A stretch of 64,000 nucleotides of DNA. Origin: JANQFV01 sp964468185 (GTDB lineage Bacteria > Planctomycetota > Phycisphaerae > UBA1845 > Fen-1342). The notes under the pieces are model-generated. The model had not been told where the DNA came from, made no database searches, and worked only from the letters and a program-made list of their open reading frames with translations. A program made the position numbers and the translations under genes. Position 1 is the first letter of the stretch. Each line of letters opens with the position of its first letter. Of the stretch, positions 25,788 to 35,147 are shown one piece after another. The DNA is taken from assembly GCA_964468185.1 (NCBI GenBank), contig CAYXTR010000015.1:1-64000 (forward strand). Direction: 5' to 3'.

Positions 25788-26537
25788 TTAGCGACTGAAG
25801 TGCAACGCAATCCCCTCCGCAATCGCTGCCGCGATCCGCGTCTGGTACCAGTTCTGGCTGAGCAACTCCGCCTCCCGCGGATTCGTCAGAAACCCGCACT
25901 CCACCAGCACCGCTGGCCGCGAATGTCCCACCAGCACACGAAATCCCGCCCGGCGAACACCGCGGACTTTGACACCCGCCCGCTTGAGTGCGTCTGCAAT
26001 CGCCTTGCCCGCCTGCTCACTTTCCGGCAACGCATTCCGCGCAATGTAAATCGTTGCACCGCTGGCCGAACTGCGTCTCGCCGCATCGGCGTGAATGGAA
26101 ACAAACAACGCCGCCCGATTCCGATCCGCGAAACGCGCCCGCGCATCCAGCGAAAGAAAACGATCATCCAGCCGCGTCGTCGCCGTCCGTGCCCCCCGCG
26201 CCCCCAACAACCGCACCAGCTTCCGCGTGACCCCAAGATTCACACTCTTCTCTGGCAGCGGACCGGTTCCCAGGGCACCCGGATCATGCCCGCCGTGCCC
26301 CGCGTCCACGACAATCGTCCCCGCCCGAATCCGCGTCGGCACTCCCGGCACCGTACGCCGCGGCGGCGGTGCCGGTGGCCGTACCACCTGCGGCGGCGGA
26401 ATGGGCCGCGTGTACTGCGGACCACGCGTACCCAGAATCGGCGTCGGCCAGGGCGTACGCTCCCGGCGCTCTGCAACACACCCGCCCAGCGTGGCCAGCA
26501 CCAGCAGAATCAATATGCCGCGTACGCTCCGAACCAT
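25788..26537 (-). CDS. Lipoprotein N-acetylmuramoyl-L-alanine amidase (Amidase_3)
   Basis: This 249-residue enzyme cleaves the amide bond between MurNAc and the stem peptide in peptidoglycan. It has a lipoprotein signal (about 1-20, lipobox LGGC), a proline-rich linker (about 40-75) and a zinc-dependent Amidase_3 domain (about 80-248). Zinc and catalytic motifs seen are VVDAGHGGHDPGALG, the second-ligand region with Glu (GTGPLPEKSVNL), SIHADA and VLVECGFLTNPREA. The start at 26537 was chosen because a lipoprotein signal begins there; upstream readings add an unrelated segment. Acting from a membrane anchor, it probably takes part in wall turnover or cell separation. Confidence 0.92.
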   Translation of the reverse strand: MVRSVRGILILLVLATLGGCVAERRERTPWPTPILGTRGPQYTRPIPPPQVVRPPAPPPRRTVPGVPTRIRAGTIVVDAGHGGHDPGALGTGPLPEKSVNLGVTRKLVRLLGARGARTATTRLDDRFLSLDARARFADRNRAALFVSIHADAARRSSASGATIYIARNALPESEQAGKAIADALKRAGVKVRGVRRAGFRVLVGHSRPAVLVECGFLTNPREAELLSQNWYQTRIAAAIAEGIALHFSR

Positions 26538-26740
26538 CTCTGCCCCAATGTAAAAGCGCCTCGCCCAGCCGGCAAGCGGGGCCCACCAACGTGGCTGAGC
26601 CGCCGAATGTAATACGCGCCGCGGGAATTGCGGTAATCCCTGCGTGAAAATCCCGCCCCAACCCCTTATATTACCAACGCTCCGGTCGCAATCGGTTCGC
26701 ACCGGATGCCGACCGGCGACGGACTGTCAGGAGACGTACC

Positions 26741-27196
26741 ATGGCAAACTTGGACGAAGAAGTCGCGCTGCGCCTCCAGGAGGAGCACAAGGCGCTCGTG
26801 CAGCTCAACCAGATGCTCAAGGAACACATCGCCGCGATGCCCGGCGTCAACCTCAAATCCTGGCTCGACGGCCTCCGCGTCGGTTTCGACCGACTGCATT
26901 CCCACATCAACCGCTGCATCGAAATGAAGGTCAAGGACGGCTACCTTGAGACCATCCTCAAGGAACGCCCCACCCTCGCCCAGCAGGTCGAGGCCATCAA
27001 GGCCGAGCATGGCCAGCTCCTCCGTATGGCCGAGAGCATCCGCAACGACCTTGCCGCCGCACGCCCGGAAGACCGTCTCCTCGTCGGCGACGCCTGCGCC
27101 CGCGTCCAGCGCTACATGGCCGTCGTCGGCCAGCATGAACAAAAAGAAAACATGATGGTGCTGTTCGCCTTCAACCAAGATCTCGGCAGTCACTAG
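26741..27196 (+). CDS. Hemerythrin-like (HHE) domain protein
   Basis: This 151-residue protein is a four-helix bundle with likely iron ligands in the right order: EEHKALVQL (helix 1), LHSHINRCIE (helix 2), AEHGQLLRMAE (helix 3) and GQHEQKENMM (helix 4). Hemerythrin HHE domains bind a di-iron centre and handle oxygen, nitric oxide or iron. No other domain is fused. Candidate ligands are histidines near positions 16, 53, 91 and 132, with a Glu following. It is followed by a G-rich element (27201) and a T8 tract (27234-27243). A ribosome binding site, AGGAG, precedes the ATG. Confidence 0.8.
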   Translation: MANLDEEVALRLQEEHKALVQLNQMLKEHIAAMPGVNLKSWLDGLRVGFDRLHSHINRCIEMKVKDGYLETILKERPTLAQQVEAIKAEHGQLLRMAESIRNDLAAARPEDRLLVGDACARVQRYMAVVGQHEQKENMMVLFAFNQDLGSH

Positions 27197-27200
27197 GCGA

Positions 27201-27211
27201 CAGTAGGGGGG
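27201..27211 (+). repeat. Dispersed CAGTAGGGGGG element, copy 1
   Basis: An 11-bp sequence found three times in the window in the same orientation (27201, 33634, 46282), with a relative at 60731. This copy lies five bases after the hemerythrin-like stop codon. Confidence 0.35.
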
Positions 27212-27384
27212 TAGCGCTGCGCGGTCTCACGATAATTTTTTTTCGGACCAAGCCCCACACGCACCACCTCCGTGTGCCCTCCCAATCCTGCTCGCCGGCG
27301 CATCTTCCGCACACAACTTGGCCAGTCACCACACCCACGCAAGACCCCCCGCCTCAACATCCGATGAGGTAGCTGAGGCTGCCT

Positions 27385-28443
27385 ATGTCACAGACCGCTT
27401 TCATCACCGGCATCACCGGCCAGGACGGCTCCTACCTCACCGAGCTCCTGCTCGAAAGGGGCTACCACGTCTACGGCATGATCCGCCGCTCCTCATCCTT
27501 CAACACCGAACGCATCGACCACCTGTACCAGGATCCGCACGATCCCAATCCACGCCTGCGACTCGTCTACGGCGACCTGCTCGACGGCAGCGCCCTCGTC
27601 CGCATCCTCAACGACATCCAGCCTGACGAGGTCTACAACCTCGGCGCCCAGAGTCACGTCCGCGTCAGCTTCGACCAGCCCGAATACTCCGCCGACGTCG
27701 ACGCACTCGGCACTCTTCGGCTGCTCGAAGCCGTTCGGACGCTCCGCCGCAAACCACGCTTTTATCAGGCTTCGTCCAGCGAGATGTTCGGCAAGGTCAT
27801 CGAGACCCCCCAGACCGAAAGGACGCCTTTCTACCCCCGCTCACCCTATGGCTGTGCCAAAGTCTACGCCTTCTGGCAGACCGTCAACTACCGCGAGGCG
27901 TATGGCCTCTTCGGCTGCAACGGTATTCTCTTCAACCACGAATCCCCGCGCCGCGGCGAGACCTTCGTCACCCGCAAGATCACCCGCGCCGCCGCCCGCA
28001 TCAAGCTCGGCCTCCAGGACAAGCTCTACCTTGGCAATCTCGACGCCAAGCGCGACTGGGGCTTCGCCGGCGACTACGTTGAGGCCATGTGGCGCATGCT
28101 TCAGCAGGATTGCCCGGACGACTACATTGTCGCCACCGGAGAGACCCACTCCGTGCGCGAGTTCACCGAGATCGTCTTCGGCGAACTCGGTCTCGACCCC
28201 TACCAGCACGTCGAAGTGGACCCGCGCTACTTTCGCCCGACCGAGGTCGATCTCCTCCTCGGCGACGCCACCAAGGCCCGCCGCATACTCGAATGGGAGC
28301 CGCGGATCGGGTTTCACGAGCTCGCTCGTATGATGCTTGCCGCCGACCTCGAGCTCGCGCAGAACGAACGCCTTCTTGCCGACAACGGGCGCCAGACCTC
28401 CCCTCAACGCACTGCCGATTGTGCCATTACAACTTCAGCCTGA
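27385..28443 (+). CDS. gmd: GDP-mannose 4,6-dehydratase
   Basis: This 352-residue short-chain dehydrogenase-type enzyme converts GDP-mannose to GDP-4-keto-6-deoxymannose, the first step to GDP-fucose, GDP-rhamnose and related sugars. The NADP-binding loop GITGQDGSYL is at residues 9-18. Further motifs are the GMD-specific RRSSSFNTERID, NLGAQSHVRVSF, the catalytic SSSEMFGK and SPYGCAKVYAFWQTVNYREA with the YxxxK pair. Length is normal. It is not next to a GDP-fucose synthase or other sugar genes, so it may serve a glycan locus elsewhere. Confidence 0.95.
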   Translation: MSQTAFITGITGQDGSYLTELLLERGYHVYGMIRRSSSFNTERIDHLYQDPHDPNPRLRLVYGDLLDGSALVRILNDIQPDEVYNLGAQSHVRVSFDQPEYSADVDALGTLRLLEAVRTLRRKPRFYQASSSEMFGKVIETPQTERTPFYPRSPYGCAKVYAFWQTVNYREAYGLFGCNGILFNHESPRRGETFVTRKITRAAARIKLGLQDKLYLGNLDAKRDWGFAGDYVEAMWRMLQQDCPDDYIVATGETHSVREFTEIVFGELGLDPYQHVEVDPRYFRPTEVDLLLGDATKARRILEWEPRIGFHELARMMLAADLELAQNERLLADNGRQTSPQRTADCAITTSA

Positions 28444-28484
28444 GCCATAGCCGCAAGACACCCCGGTACGCATGCCGCCGCGGC

Positions 28485-30830
28485 CTATCGCGCCCGCTGC
28501 AACTGCGCCTTCTCCGACGTGCTCAATCCCGCATACAGCAACATATTCCGCACGATCTTCAGGCTATCCTCCGGCGCATAACCCTCGATTCCATAGATCT
28601 GCGTACCCAGAAGTCCCCCAGTAAGGTCCAAACGCGAGTAGATCGCCTTCATCCGCCGTCGCGAAGAGAAGACCATCAGCCGCGGGTACTCCGCGCCACG
28701 TCCCGCCGCCCGCGAACTGCGGCGGTATTCAACGCCCTTCAGGTCCACGGCATCGGCGATCCCGGCCCCCGTCAGCACGAATGAATCGGGCGGCAGCGAC
28801 TGCGGACGCGTCTTCAGCGCTTCAGCCACATGCTCCTCGAAAGCACGGGCGAACTCCCGCGCGCCACCCGCCGCATCCCCCAGCAGCGTTCCGCCGCCAC
28901 TCAGGAACCGGCGCAGCCCACGCTGCTCAGCCTCCGACAAATCGAATGCCCCGGTACCCGTGATATACGCAATCTTGAAGTCTTCCAGCGCCGGCGAATC
29001 GAATGCAACGCCTGAGGTCACCAGCAGCCGTGTCCGCGTCTCATTGTTGAGATAATCTCCCAGCCGGACCCAGCCATAGGGCTCAACATCCCAATTGCCG
29101 TCATAGCGAATTCGTGCCACACTGAGCTTCCGCTTGATCTCGACATCCTTGCGCTCGATAAGCGGCGTCTCCAGTCGACTGCGTGCCGTCGCCTTGTCAA
29201 CGGCATACTGGTAGACATTCGCACCCAGCTCAAAGTCGCGTCGCTCCCGGCCGCGCGTGTCGTACTTGTTCCAGGCATTGGCAATGTCGTCCGTGCACAG
29301 CAGCATCAGCGTCCGCAGCCCGTTATGCACCTCAAACATGTTGGGCGGCTTCTCGATCGGCACATACACCTCGCCCGACAAGAGTGGATGCGTCGGTGGC
29401 AACGGCCGCAGCGCATATTCCGGAAACGCCTCCTCGGCCAGTTTCGCAAACGCGTCACGAAACGCCTCGCTGTCCTTGCCCGCCACGCCGAACAACATCC
29501 CGCCGCGGCGACAATACGCGCGCATGGTCTGCGTCTCCGCGGGATTGAATCCCCAACCCGACTCCCCACGCATGTACAACACCGGCGCTTCCAGCAAGTC
29601 GTCCATCGGTCCATCCAAGCTGACGATCTGCCAGTTCAGCAGACGCTCGAAGGTATGTCCGCAGAAACGCGTCAATCCCGCCACGTCGCGCAGCCGATGA
29701 TCCCAGTCGAATCCGTGTTGGAGCTTGTTGAACAGCAGCGGTGCACGTCCATGACAGAGAAACATCAATCCCCAGCTCGTGTCATAGACACGCGTGCTAC
29801 CTCCCAGAAACGACCCCTTCTCTTCCTGCTCCCGCAGCAGGTACGCCGCCCCATCCCGAAACCAGTCTTTGTCCCCAAAGTACTTCCGTCCACTCGCTCG
29901 TCCGACCCGCTCCACGCCATACAGGTAGTAGTATTGCCACTTGCCCGAACCATGCGGGTTCTCCGGGCCATATTCCCGCCCAAACCAGTCCATGCCCCGC
30001 TCGATCGCGCCCAGCAGACCCGGAGCTGACTTTGGATTCGTCGCATACCGCTGATCCAGCGCCACGAACAGCGACGCCAGTCCCGCCGCTGTCATGCTGC
30101 CGGTACTGCCCCCCGCACTCTGATAGCCCCAGCCCCCATCTGCCGACTGACACCGCAGAAAATGCGCCGCCACATTGTCCCAGTATGTGTTCGGTACTCC
30201 GAGCCCCGCATCCGCTGCCATCCAAACGCCCAGCACCCCATATTGCGTGCACGAATTATCCCACCGTCCCACGCGCCCACTCTCCGGTGCCGTATAGTCA
30301 TACGCGCCAATCCCATCGCCCGTGCGTCCCACCGCCGTCAGCAGCCAGTCCAGGTCATCCTGCAACACGCTGCGGTACTTGCTTCCCGGCACCAGCGCAA
30401 ACACATGCGCGCGCAGCCCGTACGTATACGTTCCACCCAGTTTCTGTGCCGCCAGCCAGTCCAGCGTACGCGACATGTCCGCCTGCCGCGCATCCTCACC
30501 CGCATATAGCAGTGCTAGCGCCGCTAGCGCACTCCGCCCCGCCCAGTCGCGATCACCCGATCGCCCACTCTCCTCCCAATGCCCCGCCGCGTTGCGCTCC
30601 GCCTTCAGCCACGCCACCGCCCGACTCACCGCTCGCTCGACCGTCGCATCCGTCACAGGCGGCCCCGCCTCGTCCGCCCACCCCGCCACCATACCTCCCC
30701 ACAGCATCACCGCGATCAGGCATCGCCGCAGCAACGCGCGCCGCTCCCAACCGGCCGCAGCCCGCCCCGCCAGCTGCCTACCCCTGTTTACAACCCTTGA
30801 CCTGCCGGCATAAAATAGTCGAATTAACAT
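28485..30830 (-). CDS. DUF4159 protein with prenyltransferase/squalene-cyclase-like repeats
   Basis: This protein of about 781 residues has a basic N-terminus with a hydrophobic segment (about 38-52). An alpha-alpha toroid of terpenoid-cyclase type follows (about 60-390): repeats such as SADGGWGYQSAGGSTGSMTA, AGLASLFVALDQR and the opening AVAWLKAERNAAGHWEESG. The C-terminal half (about 560-780) is a DUF4159 domain with a glutamine-amidotransferase-like fold (IAYITGTGAFDLSEAEQRGL, then LRRFLSGGGTLLGDAA). Proteins of this type are common in planctomycetes and lack a known reaction. The start is uncertain: ATG 30830 lies near the divergent kinase gene, and later in-frame starts are possible. Confidence 0.82.
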   Translation of the reverse strand: MLIRLFYAGRSRVVNRGRQLAGRAAAGWERRALLRRCLIAVMLWGGMVAGWADEAGPPVTDATVERAVSRAVAWLKAERNAAGHWEESGRSGDRDWAGRSALAALALLYAGEDARQADMSRTLDWLAAQKLGGTYTYGLRAHVFALVPGSKYRSVLQDDLDWLLTAVGRTGDGIGAYDYTAPESGRVGRWDNSCTQYGVLGVWMAADAGLGVPNTYWDNVAAHFLRCQSADGGWGYQSAGGSTGSMTAAGLASLFVALDQRYATNPKSAPGLLGAIERGMDWFGREYGPENPHGSGKWQYYYLYGVERVGRASGRKYFGDKDWFRDGAAYLLREQEEKGSFLGGSTRVYDTSWGLMFLCHGRAPLLFNKLQHGFDWDHRLRDVAGLTRFCGHTFERLLNWQIVSLDGPMDDLLEAPVLYMRGESGWGFNPAETQTMRAYCRRGGMLFGVAGKDSEAFRDAFAKLAEEAFPEYALRPLPPTHPLLSGEVYVPIEKPPNMFEVHNGLRTLMLLCTDDIANAWNKYDTRGRERRDFELGANVYQYAVDKATARSRLETPLIERKDVEIKRKLSVARIRYDGNWDVEPYGWVRLGDYLNNETRTRLLVTSGVAFDSPALEDFKIAYITGTGAFDLSEAEQRGLRRFLSGGGTLLGDAAGGAREFARAFEEHVAEALKTRPQSLPPDSFVLTGAGIADAVDLKGVEYRRSSRAAGRGAEYPRLMVFSSRRRMKAIYSRLDLTGGLLGTQIYGIEGYAPEDSLKIVRNMLLYAGLSTSEKAQLQRAR

Positions 30831-30877
30831 CTGCACGGTCCTGACATCATCATTCTTCAACCCCGGGAGCCCCGCGG

Positions 30878-32107
30878 GTGTCAGACGCACTAGAAGATAC
30901 TCAATTTTCTCGGACCCTGATAGAGCGACAGTTCGTCACCGCCGACGAACTACGCACCGCCAAGGAGCAGCAACGCCTTCTCGCCGCCGACGGCCGTGAA
31001 CGCCCCGTCTCCGAAATCCTCGTCGATCTCGGCTTCATCACCCGCACCCAGCTCTCCCGCGTCCAGGGCACCAGCGAAGATTCCGGCGGGCGCCCCGCCC
31101 AACAGCTCCCCGGCTATCAAATCCTGAACAAGGCCGGCGCCGGCGCCATGGCCGTTGTCTACAAGGCCAAGCAGCTCAGCTTGGATCGCACCGTGGCGAT
31201 AAAGGTCCTCCCTCGCCGCCTCAGCAAGAACGCCGAGTTCGTCGAACGCTTCTACCGCGAAGGACGCGCCGCCGCTCAGTTGAACCACCCCAACATCGTA
31301 CAGGCCATCGACGTCGGCGAAGCCAACGGCTACCACTACTTTGTCATGGAATACGTCGAAGGCTGCACCGTCTACGACGAACTCGCCGAGGGCAAGGTCT
31401 ACAGCGAACAGGAAGCCGTCGACTTCATCACCCAGATCGCCGGCGCCCTCCTGCACTCCCATGAACGTGGCTTCATCCACCGCGACGTCAAGCCTAAGAA
31501 CATCATGCTCACCAAGCATCGCGTCGCCAAGCTCGCCGACATGGGTCTCGCCCGCGAAGCTACCGACCACCAGGCCGCCCTCGCCGAGGCCGGCCGCGCC
31601 TACGGCACACCCTACTACATCGCGCCCGAGCAGATCCGCGGCGAAGTCGATATCGACCACCGCGCCGACCTCTATTCTCTGGGCGCCACCATGTACCACA
31701 TGCTGACCGGCCGCGTCCCCTTCGAGGGCGCCACACCGTCGGCCGTCATGCACAAACATCTCAAGGAACCGCTCGTTCCGCCGGACCACCTCATCACCCG
31801 GCTCTCCTCCGGCTGCGGCGCCATGGTCGAAATGCTCATGGCCAAGGATCGCGAAGACCGCTACCCCAGCGCCCGCGAGCTTCTCGTCGATCTGGATCTC
31901 CTCGCCCGCGGCGAAGCCCCCCAGTACGCCCAGCAATCCGTCGACGAAGACGTTTTCGAAGACCTCTCCACCGGCGAATCCGTCGGCCCCGCTCAGCCCA
32001 CCTATGCTCAACCGCCCGCCGAAGGGCCTTCCGTCCTCGCCGTCGTCCTCGGCATCGTCGCCGCCCTCAGCCTGCTCATGAACCTCATCCTCTGGGCCAC
32101 CCGTTGA
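30878..32107 (+). CDS. Membrane-anchored Ser/Thr protein kinase (Hanks type)
   Basis: This 409-residue protein begins with a small helical domain (about 12-62, TLIERQFVTADELRTAKEQQ, then VSEILVDLGFITRTQLSRVQ) resembling the GspE/MshE N-terminal fold. The kinase domain follows (about 78-345): a glycine-rich loop KAGAGAMAVVYKAK, VAIKVL with the ATP-anchoring Lys, HRDVKPKNIML, and LADMGLA where DMG replaces DFG. APE is present as IAPEQ. One transmembrane segment lies at about 385-405, so the kinase faces the cytoplasm. It starts at GTG 30878, with GGGAGC upstream. Such kinases are abundant in planctomycetes; the substrate is unknown. Confidence 0.93.
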   Translation: MSDALEDTQFSRTLIERQFVTADELRTAKEQQRLLAADGRERPVSEILVDLGFITRTQLSRVQGTSEDSGGRPAQQLPGYQILNKAGAGAMAVVYKAKQLSLDRTVAIKVLPRRLSKNAEFVERFYREGRAAAQLNHPNIVQAIDVGEANGYHYFVMEYVEGCTVYDELAEGKVYSEQEAVDFITQIAGALLHSHERGFIHRDVKPKNIMLTKHRVAKLADMGLAREATDHQAALAEAGRAYGTPYYIAPEQIRGEVDIDHRADLYSLGATMYHMLTGRVPFEGATPSAVMHKHLKEPLVPPDHLITRLSSGCGAMVEMLMAKDREDRYPSARELLVDLDLLARGEAPQYAQQSVDEDVFEDLSTGESVGPAQPTYAQPPAEGPSVLAVVLGIVAALSLLMNLILWATR

Positions 32108-32202
32108 GACGCCTCGCCCTGTACCGGCCGACCTCCGACCCTGACAAGGGTCCGGGTGTTCCACCGCTTGCAGGGACTGCCTGACGTTCACATCCGTCAC
32201 AC

Positions 32203-33699
32203 TCAGTCACGTACGTCCGCCACACGCAGCGTTTCCAGTTCCTTGAGCAGGTCCTCGCCGCGCATCACTGGCGGCAGTTCCCCCAACATCGTCAGCACAA
32301 ACGTCGTACTGCTCAGCCGATTCAGTGAGCCATGCGTGCTGTCCACCCGCCCGATCATCGCATGAAAGAACCCTGACCCATGACAGGTCCCATCACGCAA
32401 GTTCACAATCACATCCGGCCGTGTCTCCGTCAGCGTGTGAAACGCATCCCAGATCCGACGAAGTGGCGCTGGATACTCATGCAAGCTGGTCGCTTCGAAC
32501 AACGCCTCGCCGTCTATCGCCCCCGCCTCACTTACATGTCCCTCCGCTTGTAACTGCCCAACAATCCTCTCCAGCCGCAGCGGATCCCCCGACCGCACTT
32601 CATACGCGAAGCCCGCCGGCAACTTGCGAATGAGCGCATCCCCCACACGATCGCGCACCACGATGCCCTCATCGGTCACGAAGCACGCAAACTCCACCGC
32701 CTCATGCTGCACCATACAATCGGCTACACCCGCCGGATCGTCCGTATACAACTCCGCATACGTGACGAGCCCATAAGAAATCACCACAACATCCCGCTCA
32801 CCCCCGAGCGCAGGCGCCAGCCGATATCCACACTGCTTCAATGCCTCGCCAAACTTCACCCGCCGGTTCACGGCCAGATTGTGCCCGTGATCGGCCGTAA
32901 TCGTGATCTTCACGCGTCCCCGCCGCTCATAGACCAGCCGCTCACATAGCTGCTCAATCTGCATCAAGCACGCCGCAACGCCATCCCGCCCGCGTCGCGT
33001 CGCCAGCCCCGCGGTTCCCACCGCATACACCCGCGCCTCGCCCTCGGGGTGTGCATCGAACGTCTTCAAAAACCCCGCCAGTTCATGATCAAACACCGCC
33101 TGCGGATTCAGGTACACCAGCGTGTCCCACCAGAACGAACACCGATAGTCGATGTGCTGGACCCACGGCGAGTTCGCCGCCTCCAGGTACGCCGCATTCC
33201 CGCTGACCACCCGCTCCCGCTCCCGATCAAACCGCCGCGCCTGAAACGCCAGACACGGCCCCGCATCAAACAACCGCGCCAGTGCCAGATCCGTCATCGC
33301 CGGATAGCAGCTAATCACCCGCCGGGGCGGCCAGAACAACCGAAAATGTCCCCGTGCATACATCTCCTCAACCACGTCAAACGGAATCCCGTCCAGCACA
33401 ATCAGATAATGCGGGCATTCCGCCGCCGAAACGTCGTCCAGCACCACACGCTCATGGTGAGCCCCCTTGTCCCCACCATACGCTAGTGCCCGCTTGCGTC
33501 CATCTGCCCCCTGATACTGCCAGTAATCGACCGCCCCGTCTCGGTCGACATCGTACGCCATCGCGCCCTGACCCGTCGCGTCACGTACCGGCGACGGAAA
33601 ACTGACCCGTGACGCACAGCCACAGATCAGCAGCAGTAGGGGGGCTAGCCCGCGCGCCGTCGCCGATACCCGACACCATCCCAACGCAATCTCCAACAT
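32203..33699 (-). CDS. Lipoprotein of the alkaline-phosphatase-like fold
   Basis: This 498-residue protein starts with a lipoprotein signal (about 1-29, LLLLICGC). A short segment with a DVDRDGAVDYWQY pattern may bind calcium. The main body (about 85-440) has an alkaline-phosphatase/phosphodiesterase-like pattern: HYLIVLDGIPFDVVEEM near the start, KITITADHGHNLAVNRRVKF with metal-binding Asp and His, and GTCHGSGFFHAMIG near the end. The usual Thr/Ser nucleophile is less certain; CYPAMTDLALARLF is the candidate. It may hydrolyse an extracytoplasmic phosphate or sulfate ester. ATG 33699 has GGAG upstream. The signal-peptide region overlaps a CAGTAGGGGGG element. Confidence 0.75.
   Translation of the reverse strand: MLEIALGWCRVSATARGLAPLLLLICGCASRVSFPSPVRDATGQGAMAYDVDRDGAVDYWQYQGADGRKRALAYGGDKGAHHERVVLDDVSAAECPHYLIVLDGIPFDVVEEMYARGHFRLFWPPRRVISCYPAMTDLALARLFDAGPCLAFQARRFDRERERVVSGNAAYLEAANSPWVQHIDYRCSFWWDTLVYLNPQAVFDHELAGFLKTFDAHPEGEARVYAVGTAGLATRRGRDGVAACLMQIEQLCERLVYERRGRVKITITADHGHNLAVNRRVKFGEALKQCGYRLAPALGGERDVVVISYGLVTYAELYTDDPAGVADCMVQHEAVEFACFVTDEGIVVRDRVGDALIRKLPAGFAYEVRSGDPLRLERIVGQLQAEGHVSEAGAIDGEALFEATSLHEYPAPLRRIWDAFHTLTETRPDVIVNLRDGTCHGSGFFHAMIGRVDSTHGSLNRLSSTTFVLTMLGELPPVMRGEDLLKELETLRVADVRD
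33634..33644 (+). repeat. Dispersed CAGTAGGGGGG element, copy 2
   Basis: This copy is inside the coding sequence of the phosphatase-like lipoprotein, opposite its signal peptide. It shares a 19-bp identity (CAGCAGCAGTAGGGGGGCT) with the copy near 46279. Confidence 0.3.
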
Positions 33700-33851
33700 A
33701 TGCACTCCAACAGCGATCGCCCGCGCGCCGCCATTATAGCTACCGCCCGCGCATAGACGACTGCCCCTGCGTCTCATAAGATCAAGACGCGTGGCGGCCG
33801 AGGAGGTTAGTCACCCGTCGTCATCTCGCGCTTCTTAACAAACGCAAGGCG

Positions 33852-35147
33852 ATGTTCAAGTTCATTCACGCCGCCGACGTCCATCTGGACAGCCCCCTCC
33901 GCGGGCTGGAACGCTACGAGGGCGCTCCCGCCGACCGTATCCGCATCGCCACACGTGACGCATTCGACAACCTCATCCAGCTCGCCCTCGCCGAACGCGT
34001 CGATTTCATCCTCCTCGCCGGCGATCTCTACGACAGCGACCAGCGCGACTTCAACACGGGCCTGTATCTCATGAGCCGGTTGCAGACGCTGGCCCGCGCC
34101 AATATCCGCGCCTTCATCATCACCGGCAACCACGATGGCAGCGCGAGCATTACCAGCGAGCTTACCCCACCGGACAACACACACATATTCTCCAGCACTG
34201 CCGCCGAATCCGTGACCCTCGACAACCTCTCCGTCGCCGTCCACGGCCGCAGCTATCACCGGCGGCACATTCAGGAAGATCTGACTCGCACCTATCCTCC
34301 ACCAAGCCCCGGCCACTTCAATATTGGCCTGCTCCATACCAGTGGCGACGGCGCTGCCGATCACGACGTCTACGCCCCCTGTAGCATCTCCGGCCTGGCA
34401 ACCAAAGGCTACGACTACTGGGCCCTCGGCCACGTCCACCACCACGCCGTCCTGCACGAATCCCCGCTGATCATCTACCCCGGCAATACCCAGGGCCGCC
34501 ACATCCGTGAAACCGGCCCCAAAGGCTGCATCGTCATCACGGTTGACGGTCACTTGCCTCATTGGCGATTCGAACCGCTCGATGTCCTCCGCTGGCATCT
34601 TTGCGAAATCGACGCCAGCGAAGACCGTGACGCAACCGCGGTCACCCAGCGCGCCACCGATGCCCTCGCCGATGCCGCCGAATCCGCCGACGGCCGCCTG
34701 CTCGCCATCCGCTTGGTCATTCAAGGCACGACGGCTGCCCACGCCGAATTGCTCGCCCGCCCGCAACACTGGACGCGGGAAATCCGCGCGCGCGCGATGG
34801 GCCTTGGCGCCGGCGATCTGTGGATCGAGCAAGTCCGCTTCGGGACCACACCGATCTCCCGTGCCCCCGCGGCCGACGTCATGCCTGGTCCCCTCCAGGA
34901 TATCTTCGCTGCGGCCCATCGCCTCCACCACGATCCATCAGCCTTCGCCAGTCTCCTCCAATCGGAGGAACCCGCCCTCACACAACTCCGCGAGGAACTC
35001 GAGTCCCTCGCGCGCCGGCTCCCGCGCCACCTCCTCGAAGGCGACCACGCGCTTCGCCTCGACGCGGCCGATACCCTGCACGCCCACCTCCGCGCCGTCG
35101 CACCACTTCTCCACGACCACCTCCGCCGCCGGCAGGAACGCGCATGA
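33852..35147 (+). CDS. YhaO/SbcD-type DNA repair exonuclease subunit
   Basis: This 431-residue metallophosphoesterase has the Mre11/SbcD/YhaO motif set: DVHLDSP (Asp9, His11), GDLYDS (Asp58), TGNHDGS (91-97), LLHTSGDG and GHVHHHAVL, then NTQGRHIRE typical of YhaO. The C-terminal third (about 255-431) is helical and probably contacts the ATPase partner. It is expected to act with the next gene product as a nuclease-ATPase complex on DNA ends, by analogy with SbcCD. The last four bases overlap the start of the ATPase gene (ATGA), so translation is coupled. It is the first gene of a four-gene operon and has no gene between it and the divergent lipoprotein. Confidence 0.9.
   Translation: MFKFIHAADVHLDSPLRGLERYEGAPADRIRIATRDAFDNLIQLALAERVDFILLAGDLYDSDQRDFNTGLYLMSRLQTLARANIRAFIITGNHDGSASITSELTPPDNTHIFSSTAAESVTLDNLSVAVHGRSYHRRHIQEDLTRTYPPPSPGHFNIGLLHTSGDGAADHDVYAPCSISGLATKGYDYWALGHVHHHAVLHESPLIIYPGNTQGRHIRETGPKGCIVITVDGHLPHWRFEPLDVLRWHLCEIDASEDRDATAVTQRATDALADAAESADGRLLAIRLVIQGTTAAHAELLARPQHWTREIRARAMGLGAGDLWIEQVRFGTTPISRAPAADVMPGPLQDIFAAAHRLHHDPSAFASLLQSEEPALTQLREELESLARRLPRHLLEGDHALRLDAADTLHAHLRAVAPLLHDHLRRRQERA

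Noticed and set aside
27228..27246. T8 tract after the hemerythrin-like gene as an intrinsic terminator
   Set aside because: No stable hairpin immediately precedes it, so it was not called a terminator.
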